From Rhodococcus sp. (in: high G+C Gram-positive bacteria) (lineage in GTDB: Bacteria; Actinomycetota; Actinomycetes; Mycobacteriales; Mycobacteriaceae), in NCBI GenBank assembly GCA_004211695.1, contig SEEV01000024.1, forward strand, positions 1 through 51,715: a DNA stretch of 51,715 nucleotides. The letters are read 5' to 3'. Position 1 is the stretch's first letter, and each line of letters begins with the position of its first letter. The position numbers were made by a program, and so were the translations under genes. Below are positions 45,455 through 51,715 of this stretch, one piece after another. The notes beneath the pieces are model-generated. The model saw only the letters and a program-made list of their open reading frames with translations, did no database searches and was not told where the DNA came from.

Positions 45455-46482
45455 GTAAGAAAGTCACGATCGTCGACACCACCCTGCGCGACGGCATGTC
45501 CTCCGTCTCGCACCAGTTCACCCCGCAGAACGTGGCCGACATCGCCCGCGGGCTCGACAAGGCCGGAGTGTCGACCATCGAGGTCGCGCACGGCATCGGC
45601 CTCGGCGCCTCGTCCATCCAGTACGGGTTCGCCGCCGCCACCGACCCGGACTACGTCCGCGCCGCCGTCGACGCCGTCGAGAACGCCGACATCGCCGCCC
45701 TCTACGTCCCCGGCATCGCGACCCTCGCCGAACTGCAGAAGGCCATCGACGCCGGCATCAAGACCGTCCGCATCGCGGTGCACTGCACCGAGGCCGACTG
45801 CGGGCAGCAGCCCGTCGAGTGGGCCAAGGAGCAGGGGCTGACGGTGATGACGTTCCTGATGATGAGCCACAAGCTCGAGCCCGAGCCGCTGGCCGAGCAG
45901 GCCGCCAAACTCGACTCCTACGGTGCCGACGTCGTCTACGTCGTCGACTCCGCCGGTGCCATGGTTCCCCGGCACGCCGGTGACCGGGTCGCCGCCCTGC
46001 GGCAGGCGATCACCGCGGACATCGGGTTCCACGCCCACAACAACCTCGGTGTCGGGATCGCCAATGCGCTCACCGCCGCCGAGAACGGGGCGACCTTCAT
46101 CGACGGGTCCCTGCGCGGGCTCGGTGCCAGCGCCGGTAACGCGCAGACCGAGGTCCTCGCCGCCGCCTTCGAGCGAGCGGGCTGGGACACCGGGGTCGAC
46201 CTGTTCCCGCTGATCGACGCCGCCGAACACGTCGTCGCACCGCTGATGAAGGAGCCGCAGATCGTCGACGAGACCGCACTGGTCCTCGGCTACGCCGGTG
46301 TGTATTCCACGTTCTTCCACCCCACCAAGCGGGCCGCGAAGAAGTTCGGGGTGCCTGCCCGCGACATCCTCATGGAACTCGGTCGTCGCGGGGTCATCGG
46401 TGGTCAGGAAGACATGATCATCGACGTCGCCTCCGAACTCGCCGGCCGCACCTACGAGACCCCGGCACTGGCCGGTTCGTGA
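45451..46482 (+). CDS. dmpG: 4-hydroxy-2-oxovalerate aldolase (DmpG/BphI/MhpE family)
   Basis: The 343-residue class II pyruvate aldolase would split 4-hydroxy-2-oxovalerate into pyruvate and acetaldehyde. It shows [16 protein letters not shown] with the metal/active-site Arg-Asp, [35 protein letters not shown] with two metal-binding histidines, and [19 protein letters not shown], then the C-terminal communication domain. The GTG start overlaps the acetaldehyde dehydrogenase stop. It appears intact although its partner is shortened. Confidence 0.9.
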   Translation: MSKKVTIVDTTLRDGMSSVSHQFTPQNVADIARGLDKAGVSTIEVAHGIGLGASSIQYGFAAATDPDYVRAAVDAVENADIAALYVPGIATLAELQKAIDAGIKTVRIAVHCTEADCGQQPVEWAKEQGLTVMTFLMMSHKLEPEPLAEQAAKLDSYGADVVYVVDSAGAMVPRHAGDRVAALRQAITADIGFHAHNNLGVGIANALTAAENGATFIDGSLRGLGASAGNAQTEVLAAAFERAGWDTGVDLFPLIDAAEHVVAPLMKEPQIVDETALVLGYAGVYSTFFHPTKRAAKKFGVPARDILMELGRRGVIGGQEDMIIDVASELAGRTYETPALAGS

Positions 46483-46611
46483 CATGGCCCATGGCAAACA
46501 CCGGTCGTAGGCTCGTAGGTCACAGGAGCCGGAATATGACACCGCGCATTGCTGCGCCCACGGCAGGTCGAGAAATCAACGCCGTCCCGACCTGATCCCA
46601 CAGGAGAAGAC

Positions 46612-48081
46612 ATGACTGCAGTACCTGAAACAAGCGACGTCAAACACCTCATCGGTGGTGACTGGCGTCCCGCCTCGGACGGTGCGACGTTCGAAACCCG
46701 CGACCCGCACGACGACTCGCTTCTCGGCAACGTTGCCCGAGGTACCGCCGCCGACGGCGCCGACGCCATTACCGCGGCGCGCTCGGCGTTCGACGAAGGT
46801 CCCTGGCCGCGGATGTCGCCGAAGGAACGGGCGAAGATCCTGCACGCGGTCGCCGACAAGGTCGACGAGCACCGGGAGGAACTGTCCCTGCTCGAAACGC
46901 GGGACGGTGGCAAGGGGATCAACCAGGCACAGCACGCCGAGATCCCCCGAGTCGCGCACAACCTTCGGTTCTTCGCCGACTACGTGGCGATGGCCGCCAA
47001 CGAGGCGTACCCGGACGGCGACCTACTGTCCTACACCCTGTATCCGCCGGCCGGTGTCGTCTCCGCGATCAGTCCGTGGAATGCACCCTTGATGCTCGCG
47101 ACGTGGAAGATTGCACCCGCGTTGGCGTTCGGCAACACCACGGTCCTCAAACCCGCACCCCAGACACCGCTGACCGCCAACCGGTTCGCGCAACTCGCCC
47201 TCGAAGCCGGCCTGCCCGAGGGCGTGCTCAACGTGGTTCACGGATTCGGCGGCGAGGCCGTCGCAGGCCCGCTCACCTCGGATCCACGTGTCGATCGGAT
47301 CACCTTCACCGGTTCGAGCGCCACCGGGGTGAGGATTCTGCAAGCAGCCGCACCCAACCACACCCCCGTGTCCGCGGAAATGGGCGGTAAGTCCGCGAAC
47401 ATCGTCTTCGCCGACGCCGACCTCGACGTCGCTGTGCCGATGTCGATTCGGGCGATCTTCGGCGGAAACGGGCAGGTGTGCCTGTCCGGGTCGCGTCTGC
47501 TGGTACAGAATTCGATCATGGGCGAGTTCCTCGACCGGTTCACCGACGAGGCGAAGAAACTCACCGTGGGCGACCCGAAGGACCCGGCGAACTTTGTCGG
47601 CCCCCTCATCGAGCAGAAGCACCTCGAAAAAGTCCACAGCTACGTCGAGCTGGCCGAGTCCGAAGGTGGAAAGATCCTCACCGGCGGTTCGCGTCTCACT
47701 GACGACGCTCGGGCCAAGGGCTTCTACTACCCCCCGACGGTGATTGCAGGCCTGACCAACGACTCGCGCACCGCGCGCGAGGAGATCTTCGGTCCGGTCG
47801 AGACTGTCCTCGGCTTCGACACCGAGGACGAGGCCCTGCGTATCGCCAACGACTCGCCGTACGGTCTGGCGGGAATTCTGTTCACCGACAACCTCAACCG
47901 TGCCCACCGCATGGCAGCACGGTGGAAGGCCGGCACGGTGTGGATCAACACGTTCTTCGAACGCGACCTTCGGTTGCCGTTCGGCGGTGAAGGCAGCAGT
48001 GGCCTCGGCCGTGAGGGCGGCCAGTACTCCCGCGAATTCTTCACCGAGCCGAGGGCGGTCACCATCCGTCTGCGGAGCTGA
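46612..48081 (+). CDS. Aldehyde dehydrogenase, 2-hydroxymuconic-semialdehyde type
   Basis: The 489-residue NAD-dependent aldehyde dehydrogenase has SPWNAPLMLATWKIAPALA, TFTGSSATG, SAEMGGKSANIVFADADLD (general-base Glu), GGNGQVCLSGSRL (catalytic Cys) and ERDLRLPFGGEGSSGLGREGG near the end, as in DmpC/XylG and HpaE enzymes. AGGAGA lies upstream of the ATG. With the tautomerase and decarboxylase nearby, oxidation of 2-hydroxymuconic semialdehyde to 2-hydroxymuconate is the likely role. A strong hairpin follows the stop. Confidence 0.85.
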   Translation: MTAVPETSDVKHLIGGDWRPASDGATFETRDPHDDSLLGNVARGTAADGADAITAARSAFDEGPWPRMSPKERAKILHAVADKVDEHREELSLLETRDGGKGINQAQHAEIPRVAHNLRFFADYVAMAANEAYPDGDLLSYTLYPPAGVVSAISPWNAPLMLATWKIAPALAFGNTTVLKPAPQTPLTANRFAQLALEAGLPEGVLNVVHGFGGEAVAGPLTSDPRVDRITFTGSSATGVRILQAAAPNHTPVSAEMGGKSANIVFADADLDVAVPMSIRAIFGGNGQVCLSGSRLLVQNSIMGEFLDRFTDEAKKLTVGDPKDPANFVGPLIEQKHLEKVHSYVELAESEGGKILTGGSRLTDDARAKGFYYPPTVIAGLTNDSRTAREEIFGPVETVLGFDTEDEALRIANDSPYGLAGILFTDNLNRAHRMAARWKAGTVWINTFFERDLRLPFGGEGSSGLGREGGQYSREFFTEPRAVTIRLRS

Positions 48082-48097
48082 TCACCTGTCGTCCACT

Positions 48098-48130
48098 GCG
48101 GCCGGAGCGGAATCCCTCCGCTCCGGCCGC
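48098..48130. terminator. Intrinsic-terminator-like hairpin after the aldehyde dehydrogenase
   Basis: GCGGCCGGAGCGGA (48098-48111) pairs perfectly with 48117-48130 around a 5-base loop (ATCCC), followed by TTGTCTGTT. This GC-rich 14-bp stem with a T-rich tail is a good terminator candidate and probably separates the aldehyde dehydrogenase from the SDR-tautomerase pair. Confidence 0.7.
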
Positions 48131-48159
48131 TTGTCTGTTCCTCCGAGAAGAGCCCTGCC

Positions 48160-48912
48160 GTGACTACACCCGATCTTTGCGTCGTCGTCGGTGCGACCGG
48201 TGCGATGGGCACCGAGATCACGCTGCGACTGGCCCGCCGCGGGCTGCGCGTCCTCGCCGTCGCCCGCAGCACCGACGACCTCGAGAAACTCGCCGCGGCG
48301 GAGGACTTGATCAGTCCGTGCGTGGCCGACATCGCCGACGACCGGGCAATCGAAACGATCTCCGCTCGGCTGGATTCGCCCGTACGGATGGCACTGTTCG
48401 CCGCCGGCCTGCCGGTGCGGGGATCCGCCGACACCATCCCACCCGACGACCTCGCCGTGGCGGCAAACATCAAGGTGGGCGGACTCGTGCGGCTGTTGCA
48501 CGCCGTCCGGGACCAGCTCGTCGACGGCTCCCGCTTCGTCACCATCGCCGGCTCGCTCGGTCTCGAACCCGGCCCGCTCGACGCTGCTCCCGGCACGGCG
48601 AACGCCGCGGTCTTCAACCTCATGCGCCAGCTGAGTGCGTTGTACGGGCCCAGAGGCGTCACCACACATACGATCGCGCCCGGACCGGTGGACACGCCAC
48701 GGCTCCGTGCCTTCATCGAAACCGAGGCCACGGAAACCGGACGGGATCCGGAACAGATCTGGGAGCGGTACCGCGCGAAGACCACCCTCGGCCGCCTGCC
48801 CACCCTGGAAGAGATCGGCTGGATCGTCGAGACGCTGCTCGCCCCCGAGGCCGCGGTGCTGCACGGCTCAGTGATCAATGTCGATGCCGGAACCCGGCGC
48901 GGAATCTCCTGA
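48160..48912 (+). CDS. SDR-fold protein lacking the catalytic Tyr and Lys
   Basis: A 250-residue Rossmann protein with GATGAMG at about 11-17, ADIADD, FAAG, TIAGSLG containing the serine, and PGPVDTPR. In place of the YxxxK active site it reads APGTANAAV at about 143-151, so Tyr is Pro and Lys is Asn. The fold and cofactor site look intact. It may bind NAD(P) without normal dehydrogenase chemistry, or catalyse another reaction. The GTG start is 30 bases after the terminator-like hairpin; it pairs with the following tautomerase gene. Confidence 0.78.
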   Translation: MTTPDLCVVVGATGAMGTEITLRLARRGLRVLAVARSTDDLEKLAAAEDLISPCVADIADDRAIETISARLDSPVRMALFAAGLPVRGSADTIPPDDLAVAANIKVGGLVRLLHAVRDQLVDGSRFVTIAGSLGLEPGPLDAAPGTANAAVFNLMRQLSALYGPRGVTTHTIAPGPVDTPRLRAFIETEATETGRDPEQIWERYRAKTTLGRLPTLEEIGWIVETLLAPEAAVLHGSVINVDAGTRRGIS

Positions 48913-48941
48913 TCAACTCTGCCCGAAAGGTACTGCAGCGC

Positions 48942-49373
48942 ATGCCTGTTGCCCACTTCCACCTCGTCGACGGCGCGTACACGCCTAAGCAGCACCGAGA
49001 ACTGCTCACCGCCGCGAGTCGCTGCTATGCCGAAGTCCTCGACTCCCCGATCGAACGGGTCCGGGCTTTTGTCGTCCGTTACCACCCCGAAGACGTCGCC
49101 GTCGCGGGGTCCATCGTCGGAGCAGGTGCAGCACCGCCGGCGCCGTACTTCACGGCGATCGTCCTCGCCGGCCGCCCCGCCCTACAACGTCAGGAACTCG
49201 CGGCCCGGTTCACCGATCTGATCGTCGAGATCCTCGGCGCCCAGCGCTCGCTCGTGCGGGGACAGGTCATCGAGGTCGACCCGGCGAACTGGACGATCGC
49301 GGGTAACCCTGCCGCTACGATCCGCGCCGGGGAGATCGCTACGCGCGCCGGCGGGGCGCAGACTCCGAACTAG
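48942..49373 (+). CDS. Tautomerase-superfamily protein (cis-CaaD/MSAD-like)
   Basis: A 143-residue protein with Pro after the start Met (MPVAHFHLVDGAYTPKQHRE) and two beta-alpha-beta halves, as in cis-3-chloroacrylic acid dehalogenase and its homologues (about 140-150 residues). GAAAGG precedes the ATG. It follows the unusual SDR by 29 bases. A tautomerase or hydratase step on a 2-oxo acid is a reasonable guess; the true substrate is unknown. Confidence 0.75.
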   Translation: MPVAHFHLVDGAYTPKQHRELLTAASRCYAEVLDSPIERVRAFVVRYHPEDVAVAGSIVGAGAAPPAPYFTAIVLAGRPALQRQELAARFTDLIVEILGAQRSLVRGQVIEVDPANWTIAGNPAATIRAGEIATRAGGAQTPN

Positions 49374-49483
49374 CCGATCTCCCACCCTGCCCGAGCGGCG
49401 AGACGGTCATCGGCGCCGAACACGAGGTGATCGATTTCGCGGGTCGCCCCCACCGCCTGCACCGCCTGCACCGCCAGCGAATG

Positions 49484-49522
49484 GGAGCGCCCGGGTACGG
49501 CAGTGCTGTACCCAGGCGCTCC
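49484..49522. terminator. Hairpin between convergent genes, likely bidirectional terminator
   Basis: GGAGCGCCCGGGTAC (49484-49498) and GTACCCAGGCGCTCC (49508-49522) pair over 15 positions with one mismatch around a 9-base loop. It lies in the 235-base gap between the tautomerase stop and the convergent DUF3068 gene stop. A short CACCGCCTG repeat at about 49451-49475 lies beside it. Confidence 0.55.
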
Positions 49523-49608
49523 GCATGGCTCAGGAGACTGACCGTTGCGGGCCGAATTACCAGGTCGGTCGGATCTTCCGGCCCTCTGCATGGCCCCATC
49601 TCGGGTGG

Positions 49609-50643
49609 CTAACGGACTGGCGTCTCCTCGTGTGAGACGGGCGCCAGGGCGGCCGGACGTGGACCGCGGCGGAGGAAGCCGGCTGCGAGCGCCAACCCAC
49701 CCAGCACCAGCAGGACGAGGGGTGCGATCACGCTGATCAGATTGAGCTGAGTACTTGTTTTCTCCGCTGCCACCGCGGCATCCGCGATCGACTGGTCGGT
49801 GAGCGCGGTGTCGATCGACATGACCGGCATGAGGGGAAGCAACCGGCCGTTGACGTCGATGTTGGCGATGATCTGCTGGCTGAGGTTCGCGTCGATCGGC
49901 GTGCCCAGGGTTTGGTCCGCGGCGAGGTTGATCCGGGTGACCGCGGTGTAACTGAACGGGACGGGATCGGGAAGCTGCTCGAGTGCGCCACCGAGGCTTT
50001 GCTGCACGTCCGGCGGCAGCAGCGGCGTAAGAGAGCTGACCAGCGCCTTGGGCAGTGCCGGCGGTAGCGTGCCCGCTATGGCGGGATCGCTCAGCGCCCC
50101 CTTTGCCTCGACGGTGTAGTTGAGAACGTCACGCCCGGACACTGTGCCCGAGTCGACGTACGTCATGGGGACTGTCGTCTTCGTGGCTGAATCGTAGTAG
50201 CGGTAACTCGCCGACGGGTCGGGGTGCAGTGGCAGGGCGATGGTCATTCCGCTGTGTGGTTCCACACCGTCTTGCGGTTGCCCGGTCGCCGCGTCCATCG
50301 TCTTTCGATCGACTGCGTAGGTGTGGTTGGACGGGACCGCCTGGCCGGCCGCCTCGAGGGTGACGTCGTCGTGTGCCAATGCGGTGTCACCATCGGTGCT
50401 GGATACGTAGATGTGACGGTTGATGGTCACGGGAACATCCGAGGCAATGACGTTGAGGATGTCCCCGGCTTGTAGCGCTTGAGCATTGAGCAATGTGCCG
50501 GTGCCTTCGTACACCGGGTTGACGTCGAGGTCACCGGGCAGCTTCGAGAGTGAGGGCACCAGCACGAACCGTAGAAGGGCTGCTAGGGCGATGAACGCTA
50601 CTCCTAGTGCCACAAGAATTTTCGAAGATCGTCTGACAAGCAT
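49609..50643 (-). CDS. DUF3068/PorA-type membrane protein
   Basis: A 344-residue protein of the DUF3068 family common in mycolate actinobacteria. An N-terminal membrane anchor (SKILVALGVAFIALAALLRF, about 7-26) is followed by a large extracytoplasmic domain with VYEGTGTLLNAQ and VPMTYVDSGTV, and a C-terminal membrane helix (SVIAPLVLLVLGGLALAAGF). The ATG at 50643 has AAGGAA upstream, so the longer open frame is not used. It is unlinked to the catabolic genes; an envelope role is likely. Confidence 0.82.
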   Translation of the reverse strand: MLVRRSSKILVALGVAFIALAALLRFVLVPSLSKLPGDLDVNPVYEGTGTLLNAQALQAGDILNVIASDVPVTINRHIYVSSTDGDTALAHDDVTLEAAGQAVPSNHTYAVDRKTMDAATGQPQDGVEPHSGMTIALPLHPDPSASYRYYDSATKTTVPMTYVDSGTVSGRDVLNYTVEAKGALSDPAIAGTLPPALPKALVSSLTPLLPPDVQQSLGGALEQLPDPVPFSYTAVTRINLAADQTLGTPIDANLSQQIIANIDVNGRLLPLMPVMSIDTALTDQSIADAAVAAEKTSTQLNLISVIAPLVLLVLGGLALAAGFLRRGPRPAALAPVSHEETPVR

Positions 50644-51095
50644 CGACCGTTCCTTCGTGTACTCGTTCGGTAGATGAGGGGCGTATTCAAGAAGGCGTTG
50701 GACGGACGCGGCAAACACGTGCGACCCCATTCGCTCGTGTTGCAGCTGCGGACCGCGTTCTGTCGGTACGCCGGGATACCTCACCCGTGATGGTCACCGC
50801 GGAACACTGCCGAGGATCATCCGATGTCGTCCAGGGTCGTTCGCATATTCCGATCAAATCGGCACAGCGCGACGGCCATTGCTGTGATGCCGGACACAAC
50901 AACCCGATGTTTGTGATCGAGCGAACAGCGGTCAGGAGTACATGCCCGATCGTTTCCACGGTGCGAACAACCGGGGCCCTTACCGATGCTGTTGTTCCGA
51001 TATCCCGACTCAGGCACTTCCCGCCCGGTTCGCACCGCACACTGAGCGACCGGTAGCTAGGTAATCCTGAGTTCGCCAGTGAGGGGAGTCCGTTC
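50644..51095. other. Divergent intergenic region, no gene seen
   Basis: The 452 bases between the DUF3068 gene (leftward) and the small protein gene (rightward) contain only unsupported open frames. Promoters for both directions must lie here, but I see no convincing boxes beyond the ribosome site GAGGGGA at about 51081-51087. Confidence 0.45.
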
Positions 51096-51311
51096 GTGGA
51101 CAGTTTCGATACAGCGATCATCGAGTTCGCGTGCCAGTGGTTGCCGTACGGCACCCCACCATCCGACGAGCTCATCACCCGGTTCGGAATGACGACTGGG
51201 AGGTACGAACAACAGCTCGCGCGGATCCTCGACGACTATCCATCCCAGTTGCCCGTCGAAGACAGACGACGACTCTGGCTGCAGTTGGCCGAAACCCGAC
51301 AATACCCATAG
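51096..51311 (+). CDS. Small protein of unknown function (W-x-P-[FY]-G family)
   Basis: The 71-residue product starts at a GTG with GAGGGGA upstream. It contains FACQWLPYGTPPSDELITRF followed by GMTTGRYEQQLARIL, which parallels ARRWSPFGGAPAHEIFIQVG and MSPTRFAQRLQEIL in the 12581 product. The pattern suggests a small helical, possibly DNA-binding, fold resembling DUF3263-type proteins. Function unknown. It lies 63 bases upstream of the thiolase. Confidence 0.6.
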   Translation: MDSFDTAIIEFACQWLPYGTPPSDELITRFGMTTGRYEQQLARILDDYPSQLPVEDRRRLWLQLAETRQYP

Positions 51312-51374
51312 CGGCAGGGGCCCCGATCCCCCGACGAATCCCTCATCCAATCCATCTGAAAGAACAGGTTTTCC

Positions 51375-51715
51375 ATGAATTCTGTTGAACCGATCGTGGT
51401 AGTCGACGGCGCGAGGACCCCGATCGGCAGCTTCGGTGGTGCGTTCAAGGACGTGCCCGCCCACGAACTGGGTGCCACCGCCGTCAAGGCCGCGCTGGGG
51501 CGTGCCGGGGTGCCGGGCGGCGACATCGACGAGGTGGTGATGGGCTGCATCGGTCAGGTCGGCCCGGATGCCTACAACGCCCGCCGCGTCGCCCTCGCCG
51601 CCGGACTTCCCGAGAAGACCCCCGCGTACACCGTCAACCGGCTGTGCGGGTCCGGTCTGCAGGCGGTGTGGTCGGCGGCGCAGCAGATGCGCTGGGGTGG
51701 GGTGGACTTCGCCCT
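51375..51715 (+). CDS. Acetyl-CoA C-acyltransferase (thiolase), N-terminal part
   Basis: The first 113 residues are inside the window. They include VDGARTPIGSFGGAFKDVPA and NRLCGSGLQA with the nucleophilic Cys near 91, the thiolase family hallmark. The gene runs off the window edge. It would cleave 3-oxoacyl-CoA or condense acetyl-CoA, and may open a further catabolic operon. Confidence 0.88.
   Translation, partial: MNSVEPIVVVDGARTPIGSFGGAFKDVPAHELGATAVKAALGRAGVPGGDIDEVVMGCIGQVGPDAYNARRVALAAGLPEKTPAYTVNRLCGSGLQAVWSAAQQMRWGGVDFA

Noticed and set aside
45361..46542. Leftward open frame of 393 codons
   Set aside because: Antisense to the well-supported aldolase; glycine/valine/aspartate-rich translation with no family.
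49451..49475. CACCGCCTG short tandem repeat as a regulatory array
   Set aside because: Fewer than three copies in GC-rich intergenic DNA; chance or slippage is sufficient.

Overview
The window reads as high-GC actinobacterial DNA, most likely a Rhodococcus with a large catabolic repertoire. Pointers are a PknK-type kinase/ATPase gene, a DUF3068/PorA-type membrane protein, many TetR, IclR and PucR regulators, ATGA/GTGA stop-start overlaps within operons, and dense aromatic/alicyclic catabolism genes. The genus is an inference from gene content.

Layout. (1) 1-2.7 kb: tail of an IS982-type transposase, a truncated MDR oxidoreductase, an SDR gene with an in-frame stop, and a TetR regulator flanked by two inverted copies of a 13-bp putative operator. 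(2) 2.85-7.5 kb: tightly packed operon of crotonase, alpha/beta hydrolase, acyl-CoA ligase and an Old-Yellow-Enzyme-type reductase (one-base frameshift). (3) 7.7-12.5 kb: alpha/beta hydrolase, divergent TetR, then ligase, crotonase and SDR. Regions 2 and 3 look like two CoA-thioester, beta-oxidation-like routes. (4) 12.5-17.5 kb: small unknown protein, quinone-oxidoreductase-like MDR, a decayed alpha/beta hydrolase, a CocE/NonD hydrolase and an N-terminal remnant of gentisate 1,2-dioxygenase. (5) 17.6-26.95 kb: divergent island. Leftward run SDR, SnoaL-like protein, MDR, bicupin and alpha/beta hydrolase; rightward run Baeyer-Villiger monooxygenase, CYP199-like P450, 3Fe-4S-type ferredoxin and ferredoxin reductase. 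The shared 536-bp intergenic region holds two TTCCGC-N3-GCGGAA palindromes. (6) 27.1-28.65 kb: rearranged IS3-family and IS21-family remnants. (7) 28.7-32.3 kb: PucR-type regulator, HSL-type esterase (with a third, one-mismatch palindrome upstream) and an IclR regulator. (8) 32.3-38.4 kb: ghost of an isocitrate dehydrogenase C-terminus, a pknK homologue broken by an out-of-frame deletion, a small membrane protein and a degenerate FprA-like gene. (9) 38.5-49.4 kb: two convergent IclR genes, then a meta-cleavage lower pathway: 2-oxopent-4-enoate hydratase, 4-oxalocrotonate decarboxylase, tautomerase, acyl-CoA dehydrogenase, opposed alpha/beta hydrolase, internally deleted acetaldehyde dehydrogenase, 4-hydroxy-2-oxovalerate aldolase, hydroxymuconic-semialdehyde-type dehydrogenase, an SDR lacking its Tyr/Lys, and a cis-CaaD-like tautomerase. 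No ring-cleaving dioxygenase is present. (10) 49.6 kb to the end: DUF3068 protein, small unknown protein, start of a thiolase.

How it may work together. Region 5 could oxidise a substrate by P450, convert alcohol to ketone by SDR, insert oxygen by BVMO and hydrolyse the ester or lactone (local hydrolase and/or the 30.4-kb esterase), with the IclR at 31.5-32.3 kb a candidate regulator. Region 9 would turn a 2-hydroxymuconic-semialdehyde-like intermediate into pyruvate and acetaldehyde. Many genes are broken or remnant, so parts of the locus are decaying or the sequence contains errors; both readings are kept open.
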